From contig CAYNSO010000007.1 of NCBI GenBank assembly GCA_964399735.1, forward strand, positions 1-64,000: a DNA stretch of 64,000 bases, read 5' to 3'. The notes under the pieces are model-generated. The model saw nothing but the letters and a program-made list of their open reading frames with translations, was not told the DNA's origin and made no database searches. This document shows, piece after piece, positions 34,178-41,301 of the stretch; the first letter of the stretch is position 1; every line of letters begins with the position of its first letter. The DNA comes from Fontivivens sp964399735 (GTDB taxonomy: Bacteria; Zhuqueibacterota; Zhuqueibacteria; Residuimicrobiales; Krinioviventaceae). The position numbers and the translations under genes are program-made.

Positions 34178-35587
34178 ATGCGACTTTATATATTAGCGGC
34201 AGTTACAGGGCTCTTAATCACCATTTGTTCATGCACACCTGACAAGAGTATAAAATCTCCTGTTCCCCTCCTGCCGGTACCGTCACAACAGCAACTGGCC
34301 TGGCAGCAAAAAGAACTGCTGATGTTTATGCACTTTGGCATTAAAACTTTTTATCCTTCCGATAACCACATGGGCTCCGGAGCGGAAGACCCCGGTAAAT
34401 TCAACCCCCAAAAACTGGATGCCAACCAATGGCTTGAAGCCGCCCGCGCCGGGGGATTTAAAGGTGTGATTCTGACTGCCAAACACCATGATGGCTTTTG
34501 TAACTGGCAAACGCAAACCACCGATTTTAGCGTCAAATCATCACCCTGGCAAAACGGCAAGGGCGATGTAGTGAAGGAACTTGCCGATGCCTGTCATCAA
34601 TCGGGTATGTGGCTTGGCCTGTATCTTTCCGCGTATGATGTGCATTATCAGAACTCGACCCTCGATAAAAAAGAATACAGCCGCTATTACGAAACCCAGC
34701 TCACAGAACTGTGCAGCAATTACGGTGTTATTGATGAACTATGGTTCGATGGTTTCGGCGCCGAAGGAATGACGGTAAACTGGCAAAATGTAGCCGCTAT
34801 TATTCAAAAACTGCAACCCCAGGCAGTCATTTTTAACAATCTGGTACCCAACATGCCGCAATCTTGTGTGCGCTGGCCCGGTAACGAACAGGGCGATGCC
34901 GGCGAGCCAAACTGGAGTGTGCAGCCGGCCCCGGATAGCAACCTGACTGTTCTTGAAACGGCAACCTGGTTTCCAGGGGAAGCGGACGCAATTGCCCAGG
35001 GCAACTGGTTCTGGACCGGGCAGCCAATTTGCAGTCTCGCTGACCTGCAAAAAATTTACCTGACCTCGGTCGGACGTAATGGCGTTGGACTGATTAATGT
35101 GCCCCCGAATCAGGATGGTCTTATCGATGAATCATCTGTTGTCAGGCTGAAGGAATTTAGCGACTGGGTTACCGCACTGTATACCAGGGATGCGGCGTAT
35201 GGTCAGACGGTAACGGCAAGCAGTGTGCGCCAGAATGAACCGCAGTTTGCTCCGGCTTTGGCGGTGGACAAGGATTTTAGTACCTACTATTGGCCGGCCG
35301 ACAGCGTAACAACAGCAACTATGGAAATTGATCTCGGCAAACCGGTGAACATTGAGGCGGTGATCGTCCAGGAATACATACCGCTGGGGCAGCGCGTGGC
35401 TGAACATGCTATTGAATATTGGAATGGCAGCAATTGGATTCAGGCAGCCGCCGGTACAACGATTGGCTACAAGCGCATTCATCAGGTTACGGCAACGGCG
35501 CAACGCGTGCGGCTGGTTATTTCCAAATCCCGCGCCTGTCCGCTTATCAGTACATTACAGGTGATTGCGGCAGCAGAGGAAATTTAA
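34178..35587 (+). CDS. GH29 alpha-L-fucosidase lipoprotein with F5/8C-type C-terminus
   Basis: A 469-residue enzyme that releases alpha-L-fucose. The N-terminus has a lipobox (ICSC, Cys19), so it is membrane-anchored. The GH29 barrel spans about 35-330 with MFMHFGIKTFYPS, the HHDGF motif (103-107) and nucleophile Asp191 in IDELWFDGFG. Residues about 345-465 resemble an F5/8 type C (discoidin) carbohydrate-binding domain (FAPALAVDKDFSTYYWP). AGGAGG precedes the ATG at 34178. It lies outside the dense locus but may remove fucose caps from hemicellulose. The acid/base residue could not be assigned by eye. Confidence 0.9.
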   Translation: MRLYILAAVTGLLITICSCTPDKSIKSPVPLLPVPSQQQLAWQQKELLMFMHFGIKTFYPSDNHMGSGAEDPGKFNPQKLDANQWLEAARAGGFKGVILTAKHHDGFCNWQTQTTDFSVKSSPWQNGKGDVVKELADACHQSGMWLGLYLSAYDVHYQNSTLDKKEYSRYYETQLTELCSNYGVIDELWFDGFGAEGMTVNWQNVAAIIQKLQPQAVIFNNLVPNMPQSCVRWPGNEQGDAGEPNWSVQPAPDSNLTVLETATWFPGEADAIAQGNWFWTGQPICSLADLQKIYLTSVGRNGVGLINVPPNQDGLIDESSVVRLKEFSDWVTALYTRDAAYGQTVTASSVRQNEPQFAPALAVDKDFSTYYWPADSVTTATMEIDLGKPVNIEAVIVQEYIPLGQRVAEHAIEYWNGSNWIQAAAGTTIGYKRIHQVTATAQRVRLVISKSRACPLISTLQVIAAAEEI

Positions 35588-35876
35588 CAAAATACATTTT
35601 ATCAGCCGCTGGCTTGAATATACACCATTTGATATTTCTACATGTAACCTTGTAGAACTGGCAGGCTCTAGCTTTTCATCTGCGTTTATCTGCGTTCGTC
35701 TGCGGATAATAAACCGCCCGTTGCGCTCGATAAACGCGGATGAAGAAGATACTATTCAAAAATGGACCGAAATCAGAAAAACCGGGGTAATCAGAAAATA
35801 GTAATAGTAATTTTTTTATCGTAATTATTCAAACTATTCTCTATAGTGAATTAACAAATTAATTGAGATGAATATT
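35588..35876 (+). other. Intergenic region after GH29, no gene seen
   Basis: The segment contains short internal repeats (TCTGCG three times near 35680-35706) and no frame with protein-like composition. No terminator is evident. Confidence 0.4.
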
Positions 35877-36105
35877 ATGAAAAACAATTCAAAACAAAAA
35901 TTTGTTGTCTGTTGATAATTCCGGGGATCAGCCCTCTCTTGAGCAAAACAAAATTTATTGCTGTATACCGGATGCGGATGTTGTGGCTGACTGTGATTTG
36001 CGAATTGTTGACGAGAGCAGCGAAGACTATATCTATGCTGAATCTTGCTTCAACCCGATTCAAGTACCACAGAAAATACAACAGGCTATTTTGCATGCTG
36101 CCTGA
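35877..36105 (+). pseudogene. Frameshifted small conserved protein
   Basis: The ATG at 35877 starts MKNNSKQKFVVC and stops at TGA 35913-35915. The shifted frame continues VDNSGDQPSLEQNKIYCCIP through DESSEDYIYAESCFNPIQVP to TGA 36103. Joined, the two parts match a widespread ~70-residue protein type of the form FVVCIDN...ASLExxKIY...DESGEDYLYP. Restoring TGTGTT where the sequence has TGTT (a 2-base loss) would mend the frame. It is either a true pseudogene or an assembly/sequencing error. Function of the family is unknown to me. Confidence 0.6.
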
Positions 36106-36223
36106 ATAGTGCAAATTTGCTTTAAAATCCGGACTGGCAGGTAATTGCTATTTTCCCCCATTCCAGACTTGCCGGATTCCCGGCAGAGCCGGTCTACTCG
36201 CTTATAGTCCTGGCTTTAGCCGG

Positions 36224-36259
36224 TTTTACCTCGTTCCAGGCCTCCCGGCCTGGGATGTA
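36224..36259 (+). repeat. Dispersed structured repeat, partial copy D
   Basis: It shares the TTTTACCTCGTTCCAGGCCT opening with copy B at 37336, including the inverted repeat CAGGCC/GGCCTG, but lacks the second half. The GC-rich flanks 36106-36223 hold further fragments (CCGGCAGAGCCGGTC). Confidence 0.5.
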
Positions 36260-36321
36260 TATTTCACCTCCGCGCCGGCAACAGTCCCCCAAAGCAAAAA
36301 ATTATTGCATTATAAAAGATA

Positions 36322-36331
36322 TGTAATTACA
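36322..36331 (+). promoter_or_regulatory. Perfect palindrome before mazE, operator candidate
   Basis: TGTAATTACA is a 10-bp perfect palindrome ending eight bases before the mazE ATG. MazE/MazEF complexes autoregulate by binding palindromes in this position, but the binding site of this family member is not known. Confidence 0.3.
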
Positions 36332-36339
36332 TTGTTATT

Positions 36340-36597
36340 ATGAAAACACGTATAGTGAAAATTGGCAATTCTCAGGGCATTCGCATACCGAAAATCCTGC
36401 TCGAACAGAGCGGCCTCGATGTTCAGGTTGAACTTGAAGTTATAGACAACCAGATCGTCATTCGCCCGCAGCGCAGCAGACGTCAGGGGTGGGATCAAGC
36501 CTTTTGTCGTATGGCGGAGAAAAACGATGACCATTTGCTTGACCGGGACTCGACGCAGAATCAAAGCGCCTGGGATAATGAAGAATGGGAATGGTGA
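36340..36597 (+). CDS. mazE: MazE-like antitoxin (AbrB fold)
   Basis: An 85-residue protein. The N-terminal swapped-hairpin DNA-binding domain is clear (TRIVKIGNSQGIRIPKILLE, residues 3-22), followed by VELEVIDNQIVIRP. The acidic, tryptophan-rich tail (DNEEWEW) is the part that wraps and inhibits the toxin. It is encoded directly before mazF: its TGA is immediately followed by the GTG start of mazF. It should repress its own promoter alone or with the toxin. Confidence 0.9.
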   Translation: MKTRIVKIGNSQGIRIPKILLEQSGLDVQVELEVIDNQIVIRPQRSRRQGWDQAFCRMAEKNDDHLLDRDSTQNQSAWDNEEWEW

Positions 36598-36921
36598 GTG
36601 ACGGTACAACGCTTTGACGTCTTCCTGGTAAACCTGGACCCCACACAGGGAAGCGAGATTAAAAAGACTCGTCCCTGCCTGGTTATTTCACCGGATGAAA
36701 TGAATCGCCATATCGCAACGGTCATTATTGCGCCAATGACAACCAAAGGACATGATTACCCGACCCGCATAAACTGCGAATTCCAGGGCAAACAAGGCCA
36801 GGTTGTGCTGGATCAAATAAGGACTGTGGATAAAACCAGGCTGGCTCAAAAACTGGGAACAATCGACGAGCCGACGCAGACAAAGGTACTGGCCACCCTT
36901 GCCGATCTGTTTGCCTTGTGA
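36598..36921 (+). CDS. mazF: MazF-like endoribonuclease toxin
   Basis: A 107-residue MazF/PemK toxin that cuts mRNA at specific short sequences. Family features: QRFDVFLVNLDPTQGSEIKKTRPCLVISPDEMN (start to residue 36), IIAPMTTKG, GQVVLDQIRTVDKTRL and the final LATLADLFAL. Catalytic Arg and Thr positions (KTRP, MTT) are present, so it looks active. GTG start directly abuts the mazE stop codon. Cut-site specificity is unknown. Confidence 0.92.
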   Translation: MTVQRFDVFLVNLDPTQGSEIKKTRPCLVISPDEMNRHIATVIIAPMTTKGHDYPTRINCEFQGKQGQVVLDQIRTVDKTRLAQKLGTIDEPTQTKVLATLADLFAL

Positions 36922-36978
36922 CAGATTCTTGCCGGCCACGGGCATGTCAGGCCAGACAGAGTAACAATTTTATAGCAT

Positions 36979-37102
36979 CGTTCCAGTCCACTCGGTCTGG
37001 GACGTTTATTTCCAGTCTCCGGCTGGGATATTAAGTCAAGCGCTCATGCAGTTTCCGGCGGAGCCGGTCAGTTATGATTCCGGGCCGGAGACCCGGAACC
37101 AG
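36979..37102 (+). repeat. Dispersed structured repeat, copy A
   Basis: About 124 bp with the common modules: CGTTCCAG..., TCCAGTCTCCGGCTGG, TTTCCGGCGGAGCCGGTCAG and TTCCGGGCCGGAGACCCGGAACC. The last is an inverted repeat (TTCCGGG/CCCGGAA). It occupies most of the 333-base gap between mazF and the interrupted higB. The remaining sequence is AT-rich. Confidence 0.7.
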
Positions 37103-37220
37103 AAAAAAGTTTAATATCTACATGTCCTTCGAGAGCATCGTGATTTAAGCCTTTCCGCGAAACTATCGGGCAAGTAATATTTAGACTTTAATTCAAGAAC
37201 AAAAATTGAATATTTTTTAC

Positions 37221-37249
37221 TTGACAAATTGTATCTTATTGGATACATT
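37221..37249 (+). promoter_or_regulatory. Promoter with operator-like palindrome for the interrupted higBA
   Basis: TTGACA (37221-37226), 17 bases, TACATT (37244-37249). Between them TGTATC-6-GATACA (37230-37247) is an inverted repeat placed to compete with RNA polymerase. The ATG of the toxin is only five bases after the -10 element, which would give a leaderless message. Confidence 0.65.
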
Positions 37250-37254
37250 CTAAT

Positions 37255-37652
37255 ATGTACTCTATAGAAAAAACCGATATCTTTGACAAATGGCTTTTTA
37301 AATTAAAGGACATAAAAGCCAAAGCTAAAATATTTTTACCTCGTTCCAAGCCTCCTGGCTTGGAACGTCAATTCCCAGTCTCCGGCTGGTAAATTTAAAA
37401 GGTCATCACTCTTTCTGCTTTCCCGGCGGAGCCGGTCAGTCAGGATTCCGGGCCGGAGACCCGGAACCAGGTATTGGAGCCAGAGTATCTGAAATTCGTA
37501 TTGATTATGGTCCGGGTTATCGGTTGTACTATTGCAAACAAGGAACATCAATTATTCTGTTGCTTATGGGTGGAGTCAAATCATCACAAGCGAGAGACAT
37601 TATAAAAGCACAAAAAATATTGCAGGAATTGGAGAATAAACATGACATATAA
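37255..37652 (+). pseudogene. HigB-type killer toxin gene interrupted by a repeat element
   Basis: The first 27 codons (MYSIEKTDIFDKWLFKLKDI and KAKAKIF) match the N-terminus of the RelE/HigB 'addiction module killer' group. The frame then enters repeat copy B and stops. After the repeat, in another frame, GARVSEIRIDYGPGYRLYYC through LLLMGGVKSSQARDIIKAQK to TAA 37650-37652 matches the C-terminal half of the same family. About 20 central residues are missing or replaced, so no functional toxin can be made. The antitoxin start (37642) overlaps the end of this gene, the normal arrangement, and remains intact. Confidence 0.8.
37336..37472 (+). repeat. Dispersed structured repeat, copy B (inside higB)
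   Basis: About 137 bp. It contains a perfect 11-bp inverted repeat CGTTCCAAGCC/GGCTTGGAACG with a 4-base loop, then CCCAGTCTCCGGCTGG, TTTCCCGGCGGAGCCGGTCAG-like and TTCCGGG/CCCGGAA hairpins. GTCTCCGGC near the left and GCCGGAGAC near the right can pair across the element. No coding capacity. Confidence 0.8.
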
Positions 37653-37953
37653 AGTGAGTCGTTTGGATATAGCAGACTATTTGACCGATGAAAATACTAT
37701 TACGGAATACCTGAATTCGGTCCTGGCCGAAGATGATACGGCGCTGTTAATTTCTGCTATTGGCGATGTTGCCAAGGCCAGGGGGATGAGCCAAATTGCC
37801 GAACTTTCAGGATTAGGACGAGAGAGTTTGTACAAGGCGCTTTCATCGGACTCGAAACCCAGGTTTGAAACTATAATCAAAGTTTTAAACTCATTGGGGG
37901 TAACAATACAGTTCAAATCAAAAAAAGACAATGTAACCGAGCAAGCCGCCTGA
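37642..37953 (+). CDS. HigA-type antitoxin (orphaned by toxin disruption)
   Basis: A 103-residue antitoxin of the 'addiction module antidote' group. The N-terminus (DIADYLTDENTITEYLNSVLAEDD) and the helix-turn-helix part (ALLISAIGDVAKARGMSQIAELSGLGRESLYKAL, about residues 34-67) are characteristic, ending with the ETIIKVLNSLGVTIQFK strand. It is intact while its toxin is broken. Its ATG lies inside the last codons of the toxin, so it depended on translational coupling or its own ribosome site (GGAGAA, 37631). It may still repress the promoter at 37221. Confidence 0.9.
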   Translation: MTYKVSRLDIADYLTDENTITEYLNSVLAEDDTALLISAIGDVAKARGMSQIAELSGLGRESLYKALSSDSKPRFETIIKVLNSLGVTIQFKSKKDNVTEQAA

Positions 37954-37970
37954 ATTGAATTTAAAAACAT

Positions 37971-38103
37971 AACCTCGGAAAGCCTCCCACTCTGGAGCGG
38001 TAATTCCCGGCCTCCGGCTGGTATGTTTAAGTTAAGACATTCTTTCTGCTTTCCCGGCGGAGCCGATCAGTCAGGTTTCCGGGCCGGAGACTCGGAACCA
38101 GGT
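37971..38103 (+). repeat. Dispersed structured repeat, copy C
   Basis: About 133 bp starting 17 bases after the antitoxin stop codon. It keeps the CCCGGCCTCCGGCTGG, TTTCCCGGCGGAGCCGATCAG-like and TTCCGGGCCGGAGACTCGG segments, but the left hairpin is eroded (TCGGAAAGCCTCC). The remainder of 38104-38546 holds the assembly gap and an AT-rich leader of the GH9 gene. Confidence 0.7.
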
Positions 38104-38124
38104 ATACTCTACTCTTCCTCCCTC

Positions 38125-38334
38125 CCCCCAAAAATTTCTACTTGCATCTTTACCGGAATTTAAGTAAATAATGTAATATNNNNNNNNNNNNNNNNNNNNN
38201 NNNNNNNNNNNNNNNNNNNNNNNNNNNNNNNNNNNNNNNNNNNNNNNNNNNNNNNNNNNNNNNNNNNNNNNNNNNNNNNCCCCCAAAAATTTCTACTTGC
38301 ATCTTTACCGGAATTTAAGTAAATAATGTAATAT
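38125..38334. other. Scaffold gap (100 N) flanked by an identical 55-bp overlap
   Basis: The N run occupies 38180-38279. The 55 bases before it (38125-38179) and after it (38280-38334) are identical, from CCCCCAAAAATTTC to AATGTAATAT. This is the pattern of two contigs that share a 55-base end, so the gap probably has no missing sequence. Confidence 0.85.
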
Positions 38335-38546
38335 TGGCAATTTACCTTTTAACGGCCATCAGACAAAACGCAGGTAAACAATTATTATTATTTATGTTAA
38401 ATCAATATGCCGCCGGCGCCAGTCAAGTTGCTGATTTCCGGCTTGACGAATGAGAACAGACATTTTACAAAATTTTACAAAGGCAGGTAACGTTTATATT
38501 TCAAGTACGGGGGACAAACAATCAATTTATATTTTGGGAGTAAAAG

Positions 38547-41111
38547 ATGAAACAAATCGCATCAAGGTCAAAATTATTCAAGTTAGTAATGTCATTTATC
38601 CTGCTTACAGTCATAGTGCTATTGTCCGGTAATGGCTTTAGTCAGGACAACACCCTGAAACTCAATGACAAGGATTATTTCACTTCGCCGGCATTCGATG
38701 TGCTGGTGTTTGAAAACGAGTACAACGGTATGTTTTTTGACGAAAAGACCTCCGGCATCCTGCTCATCCACCACGGCGTGCGCACAGCCACCGGCGGCGC
38801 GCTGCGGATGAAACCCACCCCGGAACAGTGGGATCAGATTCCTACGGTAATCGAACGCAAAGTAAATAAAGAAACCAACAGCATCGACGTACTGATGCGT
38901 TATAAGGATCTTGATTTCGATTCCCGCTTGCATGTCGAACCACAGGGCAGTAATATCCTCATCAGCATAATTCTGGATCAACCGCTGCCGCAGAATCTGG
39001 AAGGCCGCGCCGGGCTGAATATCGAGTTCCTGCCCACCGAATATTTTGAAAAAACCTATTTAATGGACGGCAAGAGCGGCGTTTTTCCGCTGTATCCCTC
39101 CGGGCCGATGGAAGTGAAACCCGCCGCCACCCAGATTCAACAGTTCGCCGGCCATTTCACGTATGACGACCGCGGCCGCGGCGTATATACCGAAGTAAAA
39201 CCCTTTGCCACCGGCAAAACCCTCATCCTCGCGCCGGAAGCGCCGGAACGCCGTCTTCAGATCACCTCGCTCGACGGCGAGTTGGGCTTGCACGATGGCC
39301 GCAACGTAGCACAAAACGGCTGGTATGTCGTCCGTCAATTGATCCCCGCCAACAAATCCGGCAAAGTCGCCGAATGGCTGATTACTCCGAACCGGGTGCC
39401 GAACTGGGTGCGTACCCCCAATATCGGCTTTTCCCAACTGGGCTACCTGCCAAAACAGGAAAAAAGAGCGGTCATTGAACTTGACCCGAACGATAAACCC
39501 CTGAAAGAAGCAACGCTATTGAAACTGAACGACAAGGGTCAATGGGTTGAAGCTTTACGCGGCGCGGTAAAAGAGTGGGGCAAGTATACGCGCTATCATT
39601 ATGTTACTTTTGATTTCACTCCCGTACAGGAAACGGGTTTGTACACCATTCAATATGGGGCGCAGAAAACCGAGCCTTTCCAGATCGGCGCGCATATTTT
39701 CGATAACGCCTGGCAGCAGACGCTGGATGTGTGGTTCCCCGTACAAATGGATCACATGTTCGTCAATGAAGGCTATCGCGTTTGGCACGGCGCGGCGCAT
39801 CTCGACGACGCCCGCCAGGCGCCGCTCAACCACCAGCATTTTGACGGTTTTCAAATGGGCGAATCAACCGAGACCCAATACCAGCCCGGCGAACACGTCC
39901 CCGGCCTGAACATTGGCGGCTGGTTCGACGCCGGCGATTATGATATTCGCACCGGCTCGCATTGCCAGGCCATTACCGCATTAGTCAATGCCTGGGAACA
40001 GTTTAAAATCGACCGCGACGAAACGCTGGTTGACCAGAAACAACGCTATGTAGATATTCACCATCCCGATGGCGCTCCGGATATTTTGCAGCAAATTGAG
40101 CATGGTATACTGGCCCAGGTCGCCCAGCATCGCGCCTTTGGCCGCGCCGCTACCACCATTGTCGAGGCGCACCTGCATCAATACCACCACCTGGGCGACG
40201 CCGTGAACATTACGGATAACCTGGTTTATAATCCGAAACTCAAAATGTACGAGTCCGACGGTTTCACCAGCGGCACCCCGGATGATCGCTGGGTATTTAC
40301 CAATAAAACCCCCTTTAATAATTACGCATCCATCGGCGCCCTGGCCGCTGCCAGTCGCGCCCTGCGCGGCTACAATGACGCCCTGGCTGAAGAATGTCTG
40401 ACCCTGGCAAAAAAAGCCTGGCAGGATGAGCAAGCGGCGCCGCCCCCGCCAACCCAGACCAGGTTCAGGTTTGGCGGCGCTATGGAACTGGAACCCGCCC
40501 TGCAGCTTTTTATTGCCACTAAAGACAAGCAGTACAGCGATATATTCCAGGAAAAGTTATGGCCGGCTATGGAAAGAGGCTCAAACTTTATGATCGAAAC
40601 AGCGGTCAGCGCCGTGCCGTATATGGACAAAGCATACCGAGAAAAACTGGCGCCTTATGTAAAGAAATATAAAGAGGCAAACGATGAAATTTTCAAACAG
40701 AATCCGTATGGTGTAACCATTGGCACGGGCGGCTGGGCCGGTAACGGCGGCATTGTCGACTGGGCATGTACCAATTACCAGTTACACAAAGCCTTTCCGG
40801 AAATCATTAGCGCTGAATATACGCTGCGCGGCATATCCTATATTTTAGGCTGCCATCCGTATTCCAACGTTTCGTTTGTCTCCGGCGTCGGCACGCGCTC
40901 CAAGAAATATGCTTACGGCAACAACCGGGCTGATTTCAGTTTTATTGCCGGTGGTGTGGTGCCCGGCGTGCTGGTGCTGAAACCGGATTTCCCCGAACAC
41001 ATGGAGGACTGGCCGTTCCTGTGGGGCGAAAATGAATATGTAATCGATATTTGTGCACAATATGTTTTCCTGGCCAATGCAGCGCTGGATTTGAGTAAAA
41101 CTCTAAAATAA
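38547..41111 (+). CDS. GH9 glycoside hydrolase (endoglucanase-type) with extra N-terminal domain
   Basis: An 854-residue secreted enzyme of the inverting GH9 family, which cuts beta-1,4-glucans such as cellulose, mixed-linkage glucan or xyloglucan. The signal peptide is about 1-32. Residues about 35-285 form a beta-rich domain I do not recognise. A CelD_N-type Ig domain lies at about 292-382 (IGFSQLGYLP). The alpha/alpha barrel follows with catalytic base in GGWFDAGDYD (Asp461/Asp464) and catalytic acid Glu830 in GENEY. No T9SS tail. It is the first gene of the large carbohydrate locus and ends in a strong terminator. Confidence 0.9.
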   Translation: MKQIASRSKLFKLVMSFILLTVIVLLSGNGFSQDNTLKLNDKDYFTSPAFDVLVFENEYNGMFFDEKTSGILLIHHGVRTATGGALRMKPTPEQWDQIPTVIERKVNKETNSIDVLMRYKDLDFDSRLHVEPQGSNILISIILDQPLPQNLEGRAGLNIEFLPTEYFEKTYLMDGKSGVFPLYPSGPMEVKPAATQIQQFAGHFTYDDRGRGVYTEVKPFATGKTLILAPEAPERRLQITSLDGELGLHDGRNVAQNGWYVVRQLIPANKSGKVAEWLITPNRVPNWVRTPNIGFSQLGYLPKQEKRAVIELDPNDKPLKEATLLKLNDKGQWVEALRGAVKEWGKYTRYHYVTFDFTPVQETGLYTIQYGAQKTEPFQIGAHIFDNAWQQTLDVWFPVQMDHMFVNEGYRVWHGAAHLDDARQAPLNHQHFDGFQMGESTETQYQPGEHVPGLNIGGWFDAGDYDIRTGSHCQAITALVNAWEQFKIDRDETLVDQKQRYVDIHHPDGAPDILQQIEHGILAQVAQHRAFGRAATTIVEAHLHQYHHLGDAVNITDNLVYNPKLKMYESDGFTSGTPDDRWVFTNKTPFNNYASIGALAAASRALRGYNDALAEECLTLAKKAWQDEQAAPPPPTQTRFRFGGAMELEPALQLFIATKDKQYSDIFQEKLWPAMERGSNFMIETAVSAVPYMDKAYREKLAPYVKKYKEANDEIFKQNPYGVTIGTGGWAGNGGIVDWACTNYQLHKAFPEIISAEYTLRGISYILGCHPYSNVSFVSGVGTRSKKYAYGNNRADFSFIAGGVVPGVLVLKPDFPEHMEDWPFLWGENEYVIDICAQYVFLANAALDLSKTLK

Positions 41112-41137
41112 TTTGTTGATGGCAATTACTATTCAAT

Positions 41138-41176
41138 CGCTTCCCGATCTAAAAAGCGGGAAGCGGTTTGTTTTTT
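41138..41176 (+). terminator. Intrinsic terminator after GH9
   Basis: CGCTTCCCG and CGGGAAGCG form a perfect 9-bp stem around a 10-base loop, followed by TTTGTTTTTT. Confidence 0.85.
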
Positions 41177-41301
41177 GGTTTCATTCTCCACGGTTTATAC
41201 ATTTACACGATGTACACGGTCAATTCACAAATACCGGATGAAAAAGCGCCAGCTTTTTTTGAGTAATCTGATAATCAATACCAAATTAAAGGAGTGGCAA
41301 A

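Noticed and set aside
36106..38103. Insertion sequence with transposase
   Set aside because: The repeated elements here carry no transposase or other coding frame; they are annotated as non-coding dispersed repeats.
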